DNA of 64,000 nucleotides from Ectothiorhodospira shaposhnikovii (GTDB lineage: Bacteria > Pseudomonadota > Gammaproteobacteria > Ectothiorhodospirales > Ectothiorhodospiraceae). Shown in pieces: positions 14,666-23,026 of this stretch (positions within the stretch are counted from its first letter, which is position 1; each line of letters opens with the position of its first letter). A program made the position numbers and the translations under genes. The notes below the pieces were generated by a model. The model was not told the origin of the DNA. It saw nothing but the letters and a program-made list of their open reading frames with translations, and searched no databases. The stretch spans positions 1-64,000 of the forward strand of contig NZ_NRSM01000012.1 in assembly GCF_016584105.1 (NCBI RefSeq), read 5' to 3'.

Positions 14666-16087
14666 TTACATGTAGTAGCCATAGCGAATTTGTGGCCGAT
14701 CATGTTCATCCAAATACTTCATGATCTCCCCCACCTTTCTGGCGCAACTAAGCGTGATGGGGTACTTTCCATCAAGCTGGGTGTTGTTCCAGTTCATTTT
14801 TGTCAGTCCAAGGATTTCCCTAGCCAGAAAAGCGGGGCTTTGCTCCGAGCGGATCACGCGCAACTCAAGTGGCTGAGGAATGTACATCCCAGGATAGGTC
14901 CTGTAGTACCAGATTGAGCCTCGGGTATAGAGCAACTGGCGCTGGTCATCAAGGACTAGGGATGTACCTCGATAAGGAGGATATGCTCCAGTCCTGAAGA
15001 GTCGAAGTCGCGAATCCATCACCGTTACAAAATCAACTGTATCGATACGCAAGTCCGAGGCCGCACTCATGAGACCTGAAATCTCCAGGTCAGAGAAATT
15101 TGATGTCTTGTGAACAACGACCCTGCCAGGGTACGTTCGCATCGCATTGCGATACTCCTCAAGCGCAGCCTTGAACAAGGTATATGCCTGCTCCTCTGAT
15201 AGCTTTGGGACTCTATCTCCTTTGTCGAGATGCACAGGCGTGCCCCGCAAAATCAATCCATTACCCAATTCATCGAAAACCTGAGCCAAGCTGGTATTAA
15301 GCGTCTTCTTGTCTCTGCTTCGGTAGAACGCGATACCCAGGGCACAAGAAAGTGTGTTGCCTTCAGCCTTTTCAAGGCGCCATGGGTTGGTCGCGCCAGC
15401 CTTGTAATACAGCGCGGTCGCGAGATTCCAAGCCTTGGTTGCGTCATCCTGCTGACCCTTTGCGCCGGATGCCAGCGAATCCGCACGCACCAATTGAAGC
15501 GGCTTGCCCAAGTGCATGGCCTTCGCCTTCAAGGCCCGCCGGAAATTCAACTCTGATTGAACCTCGATGCTCTCTTCCAGCTTTTCGTCGCCTTCCATCG
15601 CCGAATCTTTGCTGACTGCATCGTAAACAGATTTGGAAAGCACGCAAACGATCACATCGACGGGCCTGTTCTGTGCGAGGAATTTGATCTCCTCATAGTA
15701 CAGGTCGAGGGCTGCTTCTATACGCTGCGTTCGATTATTTATTTTTGTAACTTTCTCGATATCCAATTGCCTCAATGGGCGACCTAAATCTTGGTTGAAC
15801 GCAAGCTCCGCATGAAACCCAACCCGCTCATTGAATCCACAGAAGTCTGGAAAAAGATTGCTCTTGTGTTCATCCACGTCAGCCGATATAGGAGACTTCA
15901 TTCGCTCGATCAGAATCGAAAAGTCTTCGAGGTCTTTGCTAGTGCCGATGGCTCCGATTAGGATTCGAGTTCTCCGGGTGAGAGATCCTTTATCGTACAC
16001 TCCATAGGCTGCAATCCCGCGCCTAGGACAAACATGTGAACCCTCAAAGAACTCAAGCCTTGGCTCGTTGACATGCACCAGTTTCAT
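14666..16087 (-). CDS. Short prokaryotic Argonaute (MID-PIWI), probably inactive as a slicer
   Basis: A 473-residue protein with the short-pAgo layout. The N-terminal block PRLEFFEGSHVCPRRGIAAYGVYD and TRILIGAIGTSKD match the MID entry of short Agos; about residues 210-473 form PIWI, ending LTKMNWNNTQLDGKYPITL and the terminal GYYM. There is no N or PAZ domain. Where slicing Agos carry the first DEDX Asp in a GxD strand, this has ALGIAFYRS, and the later HRDG-like site reads VVVHKTSNF, so nucleic-acid cleavage by PIWI is unlikely. Like other short pAgos it should use a guide to sense invader nucleic acid and trigger a partner. Its ATG overlaps the SMEK gene stop (ATGA), which names that protein as the partner. 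The gene is visibly richer in A+T than its neighbours. Confidence 0.85.
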   Translation of the reverse strand: MKLVHVNEPRLEFFEGSHVCPRRGIAAYGVYDKGSLTRRTRILIGAIGTSKDLEDFSILIERMKSPISADVDEHKSNLFPDFCGFNERVGFHAELAFNQDLGRPLRQLDIEKVTKINNRTQRIEAALDLYYEEIKFLAQNRPVDVIVCVLSKSVYDAVSKDSAMEGDEKLEESIEVQSELNFRRALKAKAMHLGKPLQLVRADSLASGAKGQQDDATKAWNLATALYYKAGATNPWRLEKAEGNTLSCALGIAFYRSRDKKTLNTSLAQVFDELGNGLILRGTPVHLDKGDRVPKLSEEQAYTLFKAALEEYRNAMRTYPGRVVVHKTSNFSDLEISGLMSAASDLRIDTVDFVTVMDSRLRLFRTGAYPPYRGTSLVLDDQRQLLYTRGSIWYYRTYPGMYIPQPLELRVIRSEQSPAFLAREILGLTKMNWNNTQLDGKYPITLSCARKVGEIMKYLDEHDRPQIRYGYYM

Positions 16088-17535
16088 GAACCAAACATCC
16101 TTCTAGGCTGCGCAGAATCTTCTTCATTGATCTTAGGCAGGGCTTTCCAGCCAGACTCCTCCAGAGAGGGGGCACCATTCAGCATAAGTGGATTCCCAAA
16201 TGAGAGAAAGGAGTCCGTTGTCCCTTTTTCTGAGAAAAGATCCTCGTCGTCAATTGAGGACAGCCAGGTAGATATAAATCGAAAATGATTCATCACCTGC
16301 TGGTTATTTTCCTGGCGCTTGATCCAGCTGAGGTTGTTGTAACTGAAACCAGACTGCTCGAAATTGGCTCCATAGCTAAAGAACCAACTGGGGGTTATGG
16401 CCATGAACCAATGACCATCCAGACGCATGAAATCTGCAGCAAACGAGAGATGCTTTTGCAGAAAAACCTTTGAAGGGTCTCTTTTGTTGAATTGCCTTGA
16501 AAAGACATTGCGCTTGGCTTTTTTCTCTCCTTGCCAGACCACCTCTCTTTGATTAAAGCCATCTTCCAAAGGCAGGAATATGAACTCACCAATTTCGTTT
16601 TCCCACCGCACACGTTCCTTGAACAGGCGATGCTGCAGGGAAAATCTCAGTAGCGACTTGAAGACGCGCTCGTGGTCATCGTCGATCGTGAAGTAATCAC
16701 CAGTGTTGTGTTCTTCCGCTGTGCCTTGCTCATACAAGTGCTGATAGGGATTGTTCCGCTCGATCAGATTGAAGAACGTCACCAGGTTGCCGCTGTGGAT
16801 AACGTAGGCAGACGGAACCGCGAGTCCATTCTCTTGGTTGAACTCTCTGATGGTGGTTCGCCACAAGCCTGGCCTTCTTTTGCCATGCTTTTCCAACAGA
16901 TCCTCACTCAATCGAGCAATGAAGAGTTTGCTTGGAAAATAGAGTTCCACGAGGTTGGCCGTCAACGATTCCGATGGCGTCAAAGGTGGATCAATGTCCT
17001 CGTCCGCCAAACCAACAGGCACTCCGCGCAGATAGACTTTCAAATGGTTGAGCGCAGCTTGCAGCTTGTGTGGTTCAGCATCGGCTGCCAGGCTGCACAG
17101 ATCCTTGTAGTCCCAAACATCATCGCCAGCTGAAAACTTGTGCTTGCTCTCGCACACCGAATCAACGGCCGCTTGCGAGTAGCTGCCTTGCTTGGCGGTG
17201 AGTACATAGACAATCAATCGGTCGTAACGCTGGTGCAAATCACGACTGAGAAATTGCTCCAGCGTGTATTTGACCTTGCCGATGTCTGCGGTGGCCGTTA
17301 CCTGCACCGCCACTCGGCGCGTATCGTCTGCGAGATCAATTCCGGGAAAATTCGCTTGCTCGCGGTTCAGATTCCGCAAGTCAGTCCAGCCACACAACTC
17401 GCGCAGAAGGCCGCACATGAGGTTCTCGGAAATCTTATGCGCATCAAACTGCCCCATCGCGCTGGCGGCTTCGATTTCATGCCGGAGTTGCGCGATCAGT
17501 TCGCGGAATTCGTTCTGCAGATCAAGGATCTTCAT
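16084..17535 (-). CDS. SMEK-domain nuclease-like protein, probable APAZ-type Argonaute partner
   Basis: A 483-residue protein. Residues 1-150 fit the SMEK domain, a PD-(D/E)XK-like fold: FPGIDLADDTRRVAVQVTAT, with Asp67 and the Gln78-x-Thr80 pair where classical enzymes have E-x-K, then KVKYTLEQFLSRDLHQRYDRLIVYVL. Residues ~200-483 match no family I am sure of, but the size, the HWFMAITPSWFFSYG segment and the tight linkage to a short Argonaute suggest an APAZ-like region that binds it. The catalytic Lys is not visible, so nuclease activity is uncertain. The start at 17535 is set by an ATGA overlap with the methyltransferase stop; the 10-residue upstream extension is rejected. A+T content is higher than in flanking genes. 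Confidence 0.65.
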   Translation of the reverse strand: MKILDLQNEFRELIAQLRHEIEAASAMGQFDAHKISENLMCGLLRELCGWTDLRNLNREQANFPGIDLADDTRRVAVQVTATADIGKVKYTLEQFLSRDLHQRYDRLIVYVLTAKQGSYSQAAVDSVCESKHKFSAGDDVWDYKDLCSLAADAEPHKLQAALNHLKVYLRGVPVGLADEDIDPPLTPSESLTANLVELYFPSKLFIARLSEDLLEKHGKRRPGLWRTTIREFNQENGLAVPSAYVIHSGNLVTFFNLIERNNPYQHLYEQGTAEEHNTGDYFTIDDDHERVFKSLLRFSLQHRLFKERVRWENEIGEFIFLPLEDGFNQREVVWQGEKKAKRNVFSRQFNKRDPSKVFLQKHLSFAADFMRLDGHWFMAITPSWFFSYGANFEQSGFSYNNLSWIKRQENNQQVMNHFRFISTWLSSIDDEDLFSEKGTTDSFLSFGNPLMLNGAPSLEESGWKALPKINEEDSAQPRRMFGS

Positions 17536-20500
17536 CTGAGTTCTCCGCGTTCCAGCTTGTCCCAAGCTGCCAGGATCAGCCGTTGAGTACGGTATTCGCC
17601 GAACTCCTTCTGTTCCTTGTTCTTGAGCACACGGAAGGTTTCGCTGGGGTAGTCGGCGCCCATGACGTCGGCGGGGTCGAGGATGTAGCGGAGTTCGTCG
17701 CGGTTGAGGCCGTAGAGGTTGGCGTAGTAGGCATCGAGTTCGGCGCGCAGGGTGGCGCGGCGGTCGGGGTCGAAGGGGAAGGGTTCGCCGTCGTAGCCCA
17801 AATCCTGTGCCCAGTCAGAGAGATCGTGGGCGGTGTAGGTCAGCTCCAGCACGCGCGGGACGATGAAGGCGAGGTCGGCTTCGGTGTAGCGGCGGGGCGG
17901 CAGCACTGGAAATTGTTTGAGGTAGCCGTATGTGAGGTGGGTGCCACCGACTTTGACCCGGGCGCAGAAATCCAGCACGAGTGCCCCCAAGTTACCCAAG
18001 AGCGCGGCGATTTGGCGTGTATCGGTATCGGTCAGGAACAGCGGCATAGTGTGCCCAACACCCCCCCTCGGCACCACCGACGCAATCACCGTTCGCTCAT
18101 CGGTTGCACGGCAAATATCCCGCCAGCCCATCAACCAATCCCGCTCCCATTGCCAGATGACGCGGCCATCGCGGTCGCGTTTGCATAGACGTTCTTCCAC
18201 CTCGGCGCGACTGACCCAGTAGCGCGGGGTGACGGTGAAATCCGGGTTGGATTTTTCGGGCAGCGTGACATCGCGACTGTTACCGTCCGCCGTGTAGGTC
18301 GCCCAGCGGTGATCGAACTGGTGGATGAGCTTGGCCTCGTAGAGCGGCAGATGTTCGGCGGCTGGCTCGTCCTTGAACAGGTGACTGTCGTTGGACATGT
18401 TGTGCGTGCCTTGCAAGAAACGAATGCCCCACGGGTTGCCATCTGGCCGGTTTTCGTCTATCAGCACCGGCGCGGCACGGTAGAGCTTCTTGGTCAGTTC
18501 CGCATCGCGCTCGCTGCGAAAAACCGGGCTGGTGAGCGTGTTGGGGTTGATGAGGCGGAATTCGTCGGGTGTGAGGGTGAAGCGGCGGCGCGGGTCGGCT
18601 AGTTGGCTGACTTGGGTGGCAAAACAGACGAACTCGGCCCGTTCTGCCGCGCCTAGGGTGAGCAGGCAGAACTTGTAGCTGCGGTGTACGGAGGGGAATA
18701 CCGCTTCGCGATTCTCGATGTCGTACAGGCTGACCAACCGCCGGTTCTGGGTGATGTGGCCGAAATACGCCTTGGTGCTGTCGTCCGTGGCGATGCCGGT
18801 GGGCACGATGAAACCGGCGCGACCGCTGTCGGCATGGATTTGCAGGATGGTTTCGGCAAACAGCGCGTAGGTGTTAACGCGCCCTACGCCAGTCAGTGGG
18901 TAGCGGCCCCCGTCTTCCTTGTCGGCGTGTGCAAAGGCGCTTGCGGCCTCAAACGTGCGTCGGGCGGTGATGAATTCCTTGTAAAGGCGTTTTTCGGCTT
19001 CGTCCTCGTGGGTTTCATGCACCTGTTCGGGATAGAGATGACGAGCCAGCATGCCTTCGCTGAGCCATTGGATACGTTGTGAGCGCTCGGCTTTGTTCTT
19101 GGCCTCTGCAACCAGCGGATTTCGGGTAGCGAAGAATTCTTCCTCTTTCAGCTCCACATGCTCCCACGGCGGATTGCCCAGCACGCAGTCGAAGCCGCCT
19201 TGCGCGAACACCTGCGGAAAGGCGAGCGGCCAGTGGAACACGTGGGCCTGTTCGCAGGCGGCGCGTGCGGCGGCGATGGGGGCGGCGTGCTCGGCCTGGG
19301 CGCGTTGCGGATCGGTCAGTAATGCATGCAGGGTGATGCTGGTGGGCACGGTTTCTGCCGTGTCCTCCACCTTGGGCAGCAGGTAGGCACCCACCAGCGC
19401 ATCGGCGGCGTGGGCAAGCGGGCTGTGGGCGGACTCCTCCAGAAGGCGGCGCCAGGCGTGTTCCTTGTCGGCCACCTCTTCGGGGGTGTCGGCGGGCAGG
19501 GTTTCGATGGCGCGCAGGGCTTCCAGGCCGGTGCGGTTGTCCACGCCCAGCAGCATTTGGTGGCCTTGCAGGTCTTTGGCGATCTGCTTGAGGCCGGCGG
19601 CGTTGGCTTTAGCCAGTTCCCTGCACACTTCCCGGTCGTCGCCGCTGAGAGGTTTGAAGGCGTCCTTGGCGATGCCTTGTTCCAGCACGTGCAGGTCGGT
19701 TAGGCCCAGCAAGGCGTCGCCCACTTGCAGGTGGTGGTCGAGGAAGCCCAGCGGGCGGCCTTCTTCGTAGCCTTCCAGCCACAAGGCCATGCGCGCCAGT
19801 TCAATGGCCATGGGGTTGCGGTCCACGCCATAGATGCAGCGGGCCACCACTTCGCGCAGGGCGTGGCGGTAGTCCTGCGGCTGGATGGCGCCTTCCTGCC
19901 CGCCTTCGAGGCTGCGCAACTGGGCCAGTTTTTCCGCCAGACGGCGGGCGGCAGCCAGCAGGAAGTGGCCGCTGCCGCAGGCCGGGTCGATGACGCGGAT
20001 GGCCAGCAGCGCTGCGGTGGGGTTTCCGGGGTTGGCGGCCAGGCGCTGTTCGATGACGGGATCAAGCGCGCTTTTGATCAGCTCCTGCACCAGGCTGTCG
20101 GGGGTGTAGTAGCTGCCGGTGAGTTTGCGGGCGTTGCCGGCGGTGCTGCCTTCCTCGGTGCGGCCGACGAAGTCAAACGTGCGCGCGGGCAGGTCGATGG
20201 CGGGCACCAGTTCCAGCAGGCTTTCATAGACGCTGCCCAGTTCTTCGGGCCCCATGTTGCGGTAGTCCACCGGGGTGAGGCTGCTGCCCTTGCCATGCGC
20301 GACCACCGCCCAGCGCAGGTGTTGCAGGGCGGTGAGCAGGTGGGCGTTGTCCAGGCTGGCGGTATCCAGATCGGGGCATTGGTCGGGCGCGAACAGGCCG
20401 CCCAGGGCGGGCAGCGCCAGGCACGGCTCGCCCCGCGCCAGGCCGCGAAATACGATGCGAATGGCTTGCCACTGGTCGTCATGGCGGGTTCGGGCACGGC

Positions 20501-21566
20501 GCTTGAGGCAGAGTTCGCGCAGGCGGGTCAGGGCGTAGCCCTCGGCATAGGCGCGGCGGGCGGCCAGCGCTTCGGTGCTGTCGTCCTGCGGGTGCAGCAC
20601 GCCGCGCTCTTCCACGTTGAAGACGAATATGAGCCGGTAGATCAGGCGCAGCAGTTGCTGGAAATAGTCGTCCTTGCTGAGCGCGCCGTCGTTCAGGGCA
20701 GCACGCAGGGCGTGGTTGGCGGGGTGTTGCAGGAAGCCTGCACCGAAGGTCAGCAGGGCCTGCTCGACGCCGTCGCGCAGGCCGTCGCGCACGCGAGTGC
20801 CTTCCTGTTGGCCTTCGCTGCGCCATTGTTCCCAGATGCAGGCAGGGCGCCCCCTCTCCCCCGGCCCCTCTCCCGCAAGGGGAGAGGGGGGTGAATGCGG
20901 TGCCCGGCTTGCATGTAGCAGGCGCCAGACGTTGGCGAATTCGGCATAGCGCTGACCACCCAGCAGGTCGGCCAGATCGACTTCGAGAAAGCTGGGGCGG
21001 GTGAGGCTGGCCGCGTCGCGCAGCAGGCGCAGTTGTCTGCCGTTGCTGACGATGCCCCATTGCAGCGTTTCGCTGGCGTTGAGCAGTTCCTGCATGGCCT
21101 GGAACGGCGCTTTCTTGCGGCTGCCGCTGCCTTGCACGGCAAACTGTGCATCGGCCTCGTCCAAGCCCTGGGTGTGTGGAGCCACCAGGATGGGCAAGGT
21201 ATCAGCCATGAGGCTGACCGGGTAACGCAGTTCACCCACTTGCTGTGCTGCCGTGGCTTGCAAGGTGGCGTAGCCAAAGGCGTCGCGCAGCAGCTCGTGG
21301 ACAAAGGCGGAGGTGAGCTGCGTGGCATTGATGTCGGTGCGTTCCGTCTGCGCGGCAAAGTGCTGCCATTGGGCGCAGGCGATCTGGAAAGCGCGGCTGT
21401 ATTCGTCCTTGAGCTTGACGCCTTTGGGGGTGCCGTAGTCGGCCTCGCTCTGGGCGCTGGCGCGGCCCTGGGCGGCTTTTTCCAGTTGGTCGGGCAGGAA
21501 CAGGCCACCTTCGAGCTTGAGGGTGGGCAGGTTGAGCGTGGCCTGGGTTTTGCGGATACGTTTCAT
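17532..21566 (-). CDS. Eco57I-type adenine-N6 DNA methyltransferase (PglX/DrmMI-like)
   Basis: A 1344-residue protein. The methyltransferase core has motif I DPACGSGHFLLAA (about residue 525), GVDRNPMAIELARMALWLEG and motif IV NPPW (about 797), followed by a long target-recognition region (NTYALFAE, GRAGFIVPTGI, YGYLKQFPVLPP). The N-terminal ~220 residues resemble the nuclease-like region of Type IIG/ISP enzymes (WGIVSNGRQLRLL), but no PD-ExK is visible, so it is probably methylation only. Such enzymes mark host DNA in BREX and DISARM systems. Residues near 225-240 (SPPSPLAGEGPGERG) come from a dispersed repeat inserted in frame. The gene starts two bases after the AlbA_2 gene stop and overlaps the SMEK start. 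Confidence 0.88.
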   Translation of the reverse strand: MKRIRKTQATLNLPTLKLEGGLFLPDQLEKAAQGRASAQSEADYGTPKGVKLKDEYSRAFQIACAQWQHFAAQTERTDINATQLTSAFVHELLRDAFGYATLQATAAQQVGELRYPVSLMADTLPILVAPHTQGLDEADAQFAVQGSGSRKKAPFQAMQELLNASETLQWGIVSNGRQLRLLRDAASLTRPSFLEVDLADLLGGQRYAEFANVWRLLHASRAPHSPPSPLAGEGPGERGRPACIWEQWRSEGQQEGTRVRDGLRDGVEQALLTFGAGFLQHPANHALRAALNDGALSKDDYFQQLLRLIYRLIFVFNVEERGVLHPQDDSTEALAARRAYAEGYALTRLRELCLKRRARTRHDDQWQAIRIVFRGLARGEPCLALPALGGLFAPDQCPDLDTASLDNAHLLTALQHLRWAVVAHGKGSSLTPVDYRNMGPEELGSVYESLLELVPAIDLPARTFDFVGRTEEGSTAGNARKLTGSYYTPDSLVQELIKSALDPVIEQRLAANPGNPTAALLAIRVIDPACGSGHFLLAAARRLAEKLAQLRSLEGGQEGAIQPQDYRHALREVVARCIYGVDRNPMAIELARMALWLEGYEEGRPLGFLDHHLQVGDALLGLTDLHVLEQGIAKDAFKPLSGDDREVCRELAKANAAGLKQIAKDLQGHQMLLGVDNRTGLEALRAIETLPADTPEEVADKEHAWRRLLEESAHSPLAHAADALVGAYLLPKVEDTAETVPTSITLHALLTDPQRAQAEHAAPIAAARAACEQAHVFHWPLAFPQVFAQGGFDCVLGNPPWEHVELKEEEFFATRNPLVAEAKNKAERSQRIQWLSEGMLARHLYPEQVHETHEDEAEKRLYKEFITARRTFEAASAFAHADKEDGGRYPLTGVGRVNTYALFAETILQIHADSGRAGFIVPTGIATDDSTKAYFGHITQNRRLVSLYDIENREAVFPSVHRSYKFCLLTLGAAERAEFVCFATQVSQLADPRRRFTLTPDEFRLINPNTLTSPVFRSERDAELTKKLYRAAPVLIDENRPDGNPWGIRFLQGTHNMSNDSHLFKDEPAAEHLPLYEAKLIHQFDHRWATYTADGNSRDVTLPEKSNPDFTVTPRYWVSRAEVEERLCKRDRDGRVIWQWERDWLMGWRDICRATDERTVIASVVPRGGVGHTMPLFLTDTDTRQIAALLGNLGALVLDFCARVKVGGTHLTYGYLKQFPVLPPRRYTEADLAFIVPRVLELTYTAHDLSDWAQDLGYDGEPFPFDPDRRATLRAELDAYYANLYGLNRDELRYILDPADVMGADYPSETFRVLKNKEQKEFGEYRTQRLILAAWDKLERGELR
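20848..20893. repeat. Dispersed palindromic repeat inserted in frame in the methyltransferase gene
   Basis: A GC-rich run with CCCCTCTCCCG and its near-complement CAAGGGGAGAGGGG forms a hairpin inside the coding sequence and encodes SPLAGEGPGERG. This peptide pattern is the translation of a palindromic repeat family seen in many proteobacterial genomes. The frame stays open across it. Confidence 0.6.
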
Positions 21567-21568
21567 GT

Positions 21569-23026
21569 TTATTCGTCGGCCTCGGTGATCACTTCCCAGT
21601 AGCCGCCTTTGGTGGGGCCGTGGCGGCGCAGCTTGCCGGCGCGTTTGAGCAGGTTCAGGTGGTACTTGACGCCATTGGCGCTCAGGCCGGTGACTTGCAT
21701 CAGTTCCGGCACACTGGCCGTCGGGTGCTGCCGCAGGTGCCGGAGCAGGGTTTCCTGGTGTTTTCTTGGTGTTTCTTTGGCGTTATCGGGATGTTTCAGA
21801 CCAGTCTTCGGGCTGGTTTCTGGCCCAGTCTCTAAGCCAGGCTTTAGACCATTCTTCAGGCTAGGCTTTGGGGTAGTGGCAGGCGTTTCTGTACCCGTGT
21901 TTGTGCCAGTCCTTGCGTCAGCTTCCACCGCAGCCTCTGCGGCCGATGGCCGCACAAAACGGGTAATGAACAGCCCGCCGATTTCGACGAAGCTGGCATC
22001 CGGTGCGTTTTCCAGAATCAGCGGCACCCCCCGGCCCCAGGCTTCCACCAGATGAATGCGGCGCAGCAGTTCAGCGATTTTCGGGTTGCGACGGCGGGAG
22101 ACGTTGCCCTGGCGTATCTCGTCAAAAGTCAGGTTGCCGTAGAGGCTGCCGGGGCTGCGGATTTCCAGGCGATCTTTGAACACGGCAACCTGGACGAAAT
22201 CCGGATCGCGCCAGTCGCGGTGGCAGAAGGCATTGACCAGCGATTCACGGATGGCCTTGAGGGAGATTTCGGGTACGTCCACACGGCGCAAGCCTTCCAG
22301 CCTCATGCCGATGTGGATGTTTTTCAGGGCGTATTTTTCGGCTTCTTCGATCAGCTCGAGGATGTCGCCGTCGAAATCGTGACGGTCGATGATGGTGGAG
22401 CTGGTGGTGGTGGCAAATACTGCGCAGCGCAACTGTATGGGCGCGTCGGCAAAGAACAGCTTGGCGGCGTTGATGGGCGCACCCTGGCGCAACAGGTCGA
22501 GCTTTTCCAGGGCGTTGGCGGTGCTGTCTGGCGGCAGGTCGGCTCGTGCAAGGAAGCGGCTGATTTTTTCGGGGTTCAGTTTTTCCAACGTCAAGCCGCT
22601 GGGTTCGTTTTCCCAACGCAGCGCATCCTGGTTGCTTTGCAGTATGAGGTTCTTCAGTTCGCTGGCGCTGAGTTTTTTGTCTTCATCCGCCACCCGCATG
22701 TAAGCACGACCATAGGCCAGATAAGGCTGCTGCCAGCCCTCGGCCTTGATGCGCAGGCACTGCTTTCCTTCGATGCGCTGTTGGGTGATTTGTGGATAGA
22801 TGGCGGGTTCGATATGCGCGGCAATGGCTTGGGAGACATCACGCAAGGTCTTTTCATTGATCTCCAGGCCCACGGCTTTGCCGTTGGGTGCAATGCCGAA
22901 CCACAACTCGGCCTGGCCGTGCTTGTTGAGCATGGCGGCCAGAGAAACCAGCCCCTGTTTCAGTTCGGCCAGAGACTTTTTGAGCTCGGTGGTTTCGGTC
23001 TCTGTCATGGGCAGCTCGTGCGTCAT
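21569..23026 (-). CDS. AlbA_2/Schlafen-like ATP-binding protein with winged helix
   Basis: A 485-residue protein: an AlbA_2 domain at about 10-120 (TELKKSLAELKQGLVSLAAM, ELWFGIAPNGKAVGLE, YMRVADEDKKLS), a GHKL-like ATPase region at about 215-350 (SLVNAFCHRDW, LEIRSPGSLYGN, EAWGRGVPLIL), a low-complexity Thr/Pro/Lys linker with repeated GLETGPETSPKTGLK-like units, and a C-terminal winged helix (PTASVPELMQVTGLSANGVKYHLNLL). Proteins of this plan are often called RecG-like ATP-binding or transcription regulators and occur in phage defence loci. It may be the DNA-binding regulator or an effector of the module. The start overlaps the SNF2 gene stop (TGATG); ATG at 23008 is an alternative. Confidence 0.82.
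   Translation of the reverse strand: MTHELPMTETETTELKKSLAELKQGLVSLAAMLNKHGQAELWFGIAPNGKAVGLEINEKTLRDVSQAIAAHIEPAIYPQITQQRIEGKQCLRIKAEGWQQPYLAYGRAYMRVADEDKKLSASELKNLILQSNQDALRWENEPSGLTLEKLNPEKISRFLARADLPPDSTANALEKLDLLRQGAPINAAKLFFADAPIQLRCAVFATTTSSTIIDRHDFDGDILELIEEAEKYALKNIHIGMRLEGLRRVDVPEISLKAIRESLVNAFCHRDWRDPDFVQVAVFKDRLEIRSPGSLYGNLTFDEIRQGNVSRRRNPKIAELLRRIHLVEAWGRGVPLILENAPDASFVEIGGLFITRFVRPSAAEAAVEADARTGTNTGTETPATTPKPSLKNGLKPGLETGPETSPKTGLKHPDNAKETPRKHQETLLRHLRQHPTASVPELMQVTGLSANGVKYHLNLLKRAGKLRRHGPTKGGYWEVITEADE

Noticed and set aside
17532-21566. Methyltransferase as a complete Type IIG restriction enzyme
   Set aside because: The N-terminal region resembles the nuclease part of such enzymes but no PD-ExK catalytic residues could be seen.
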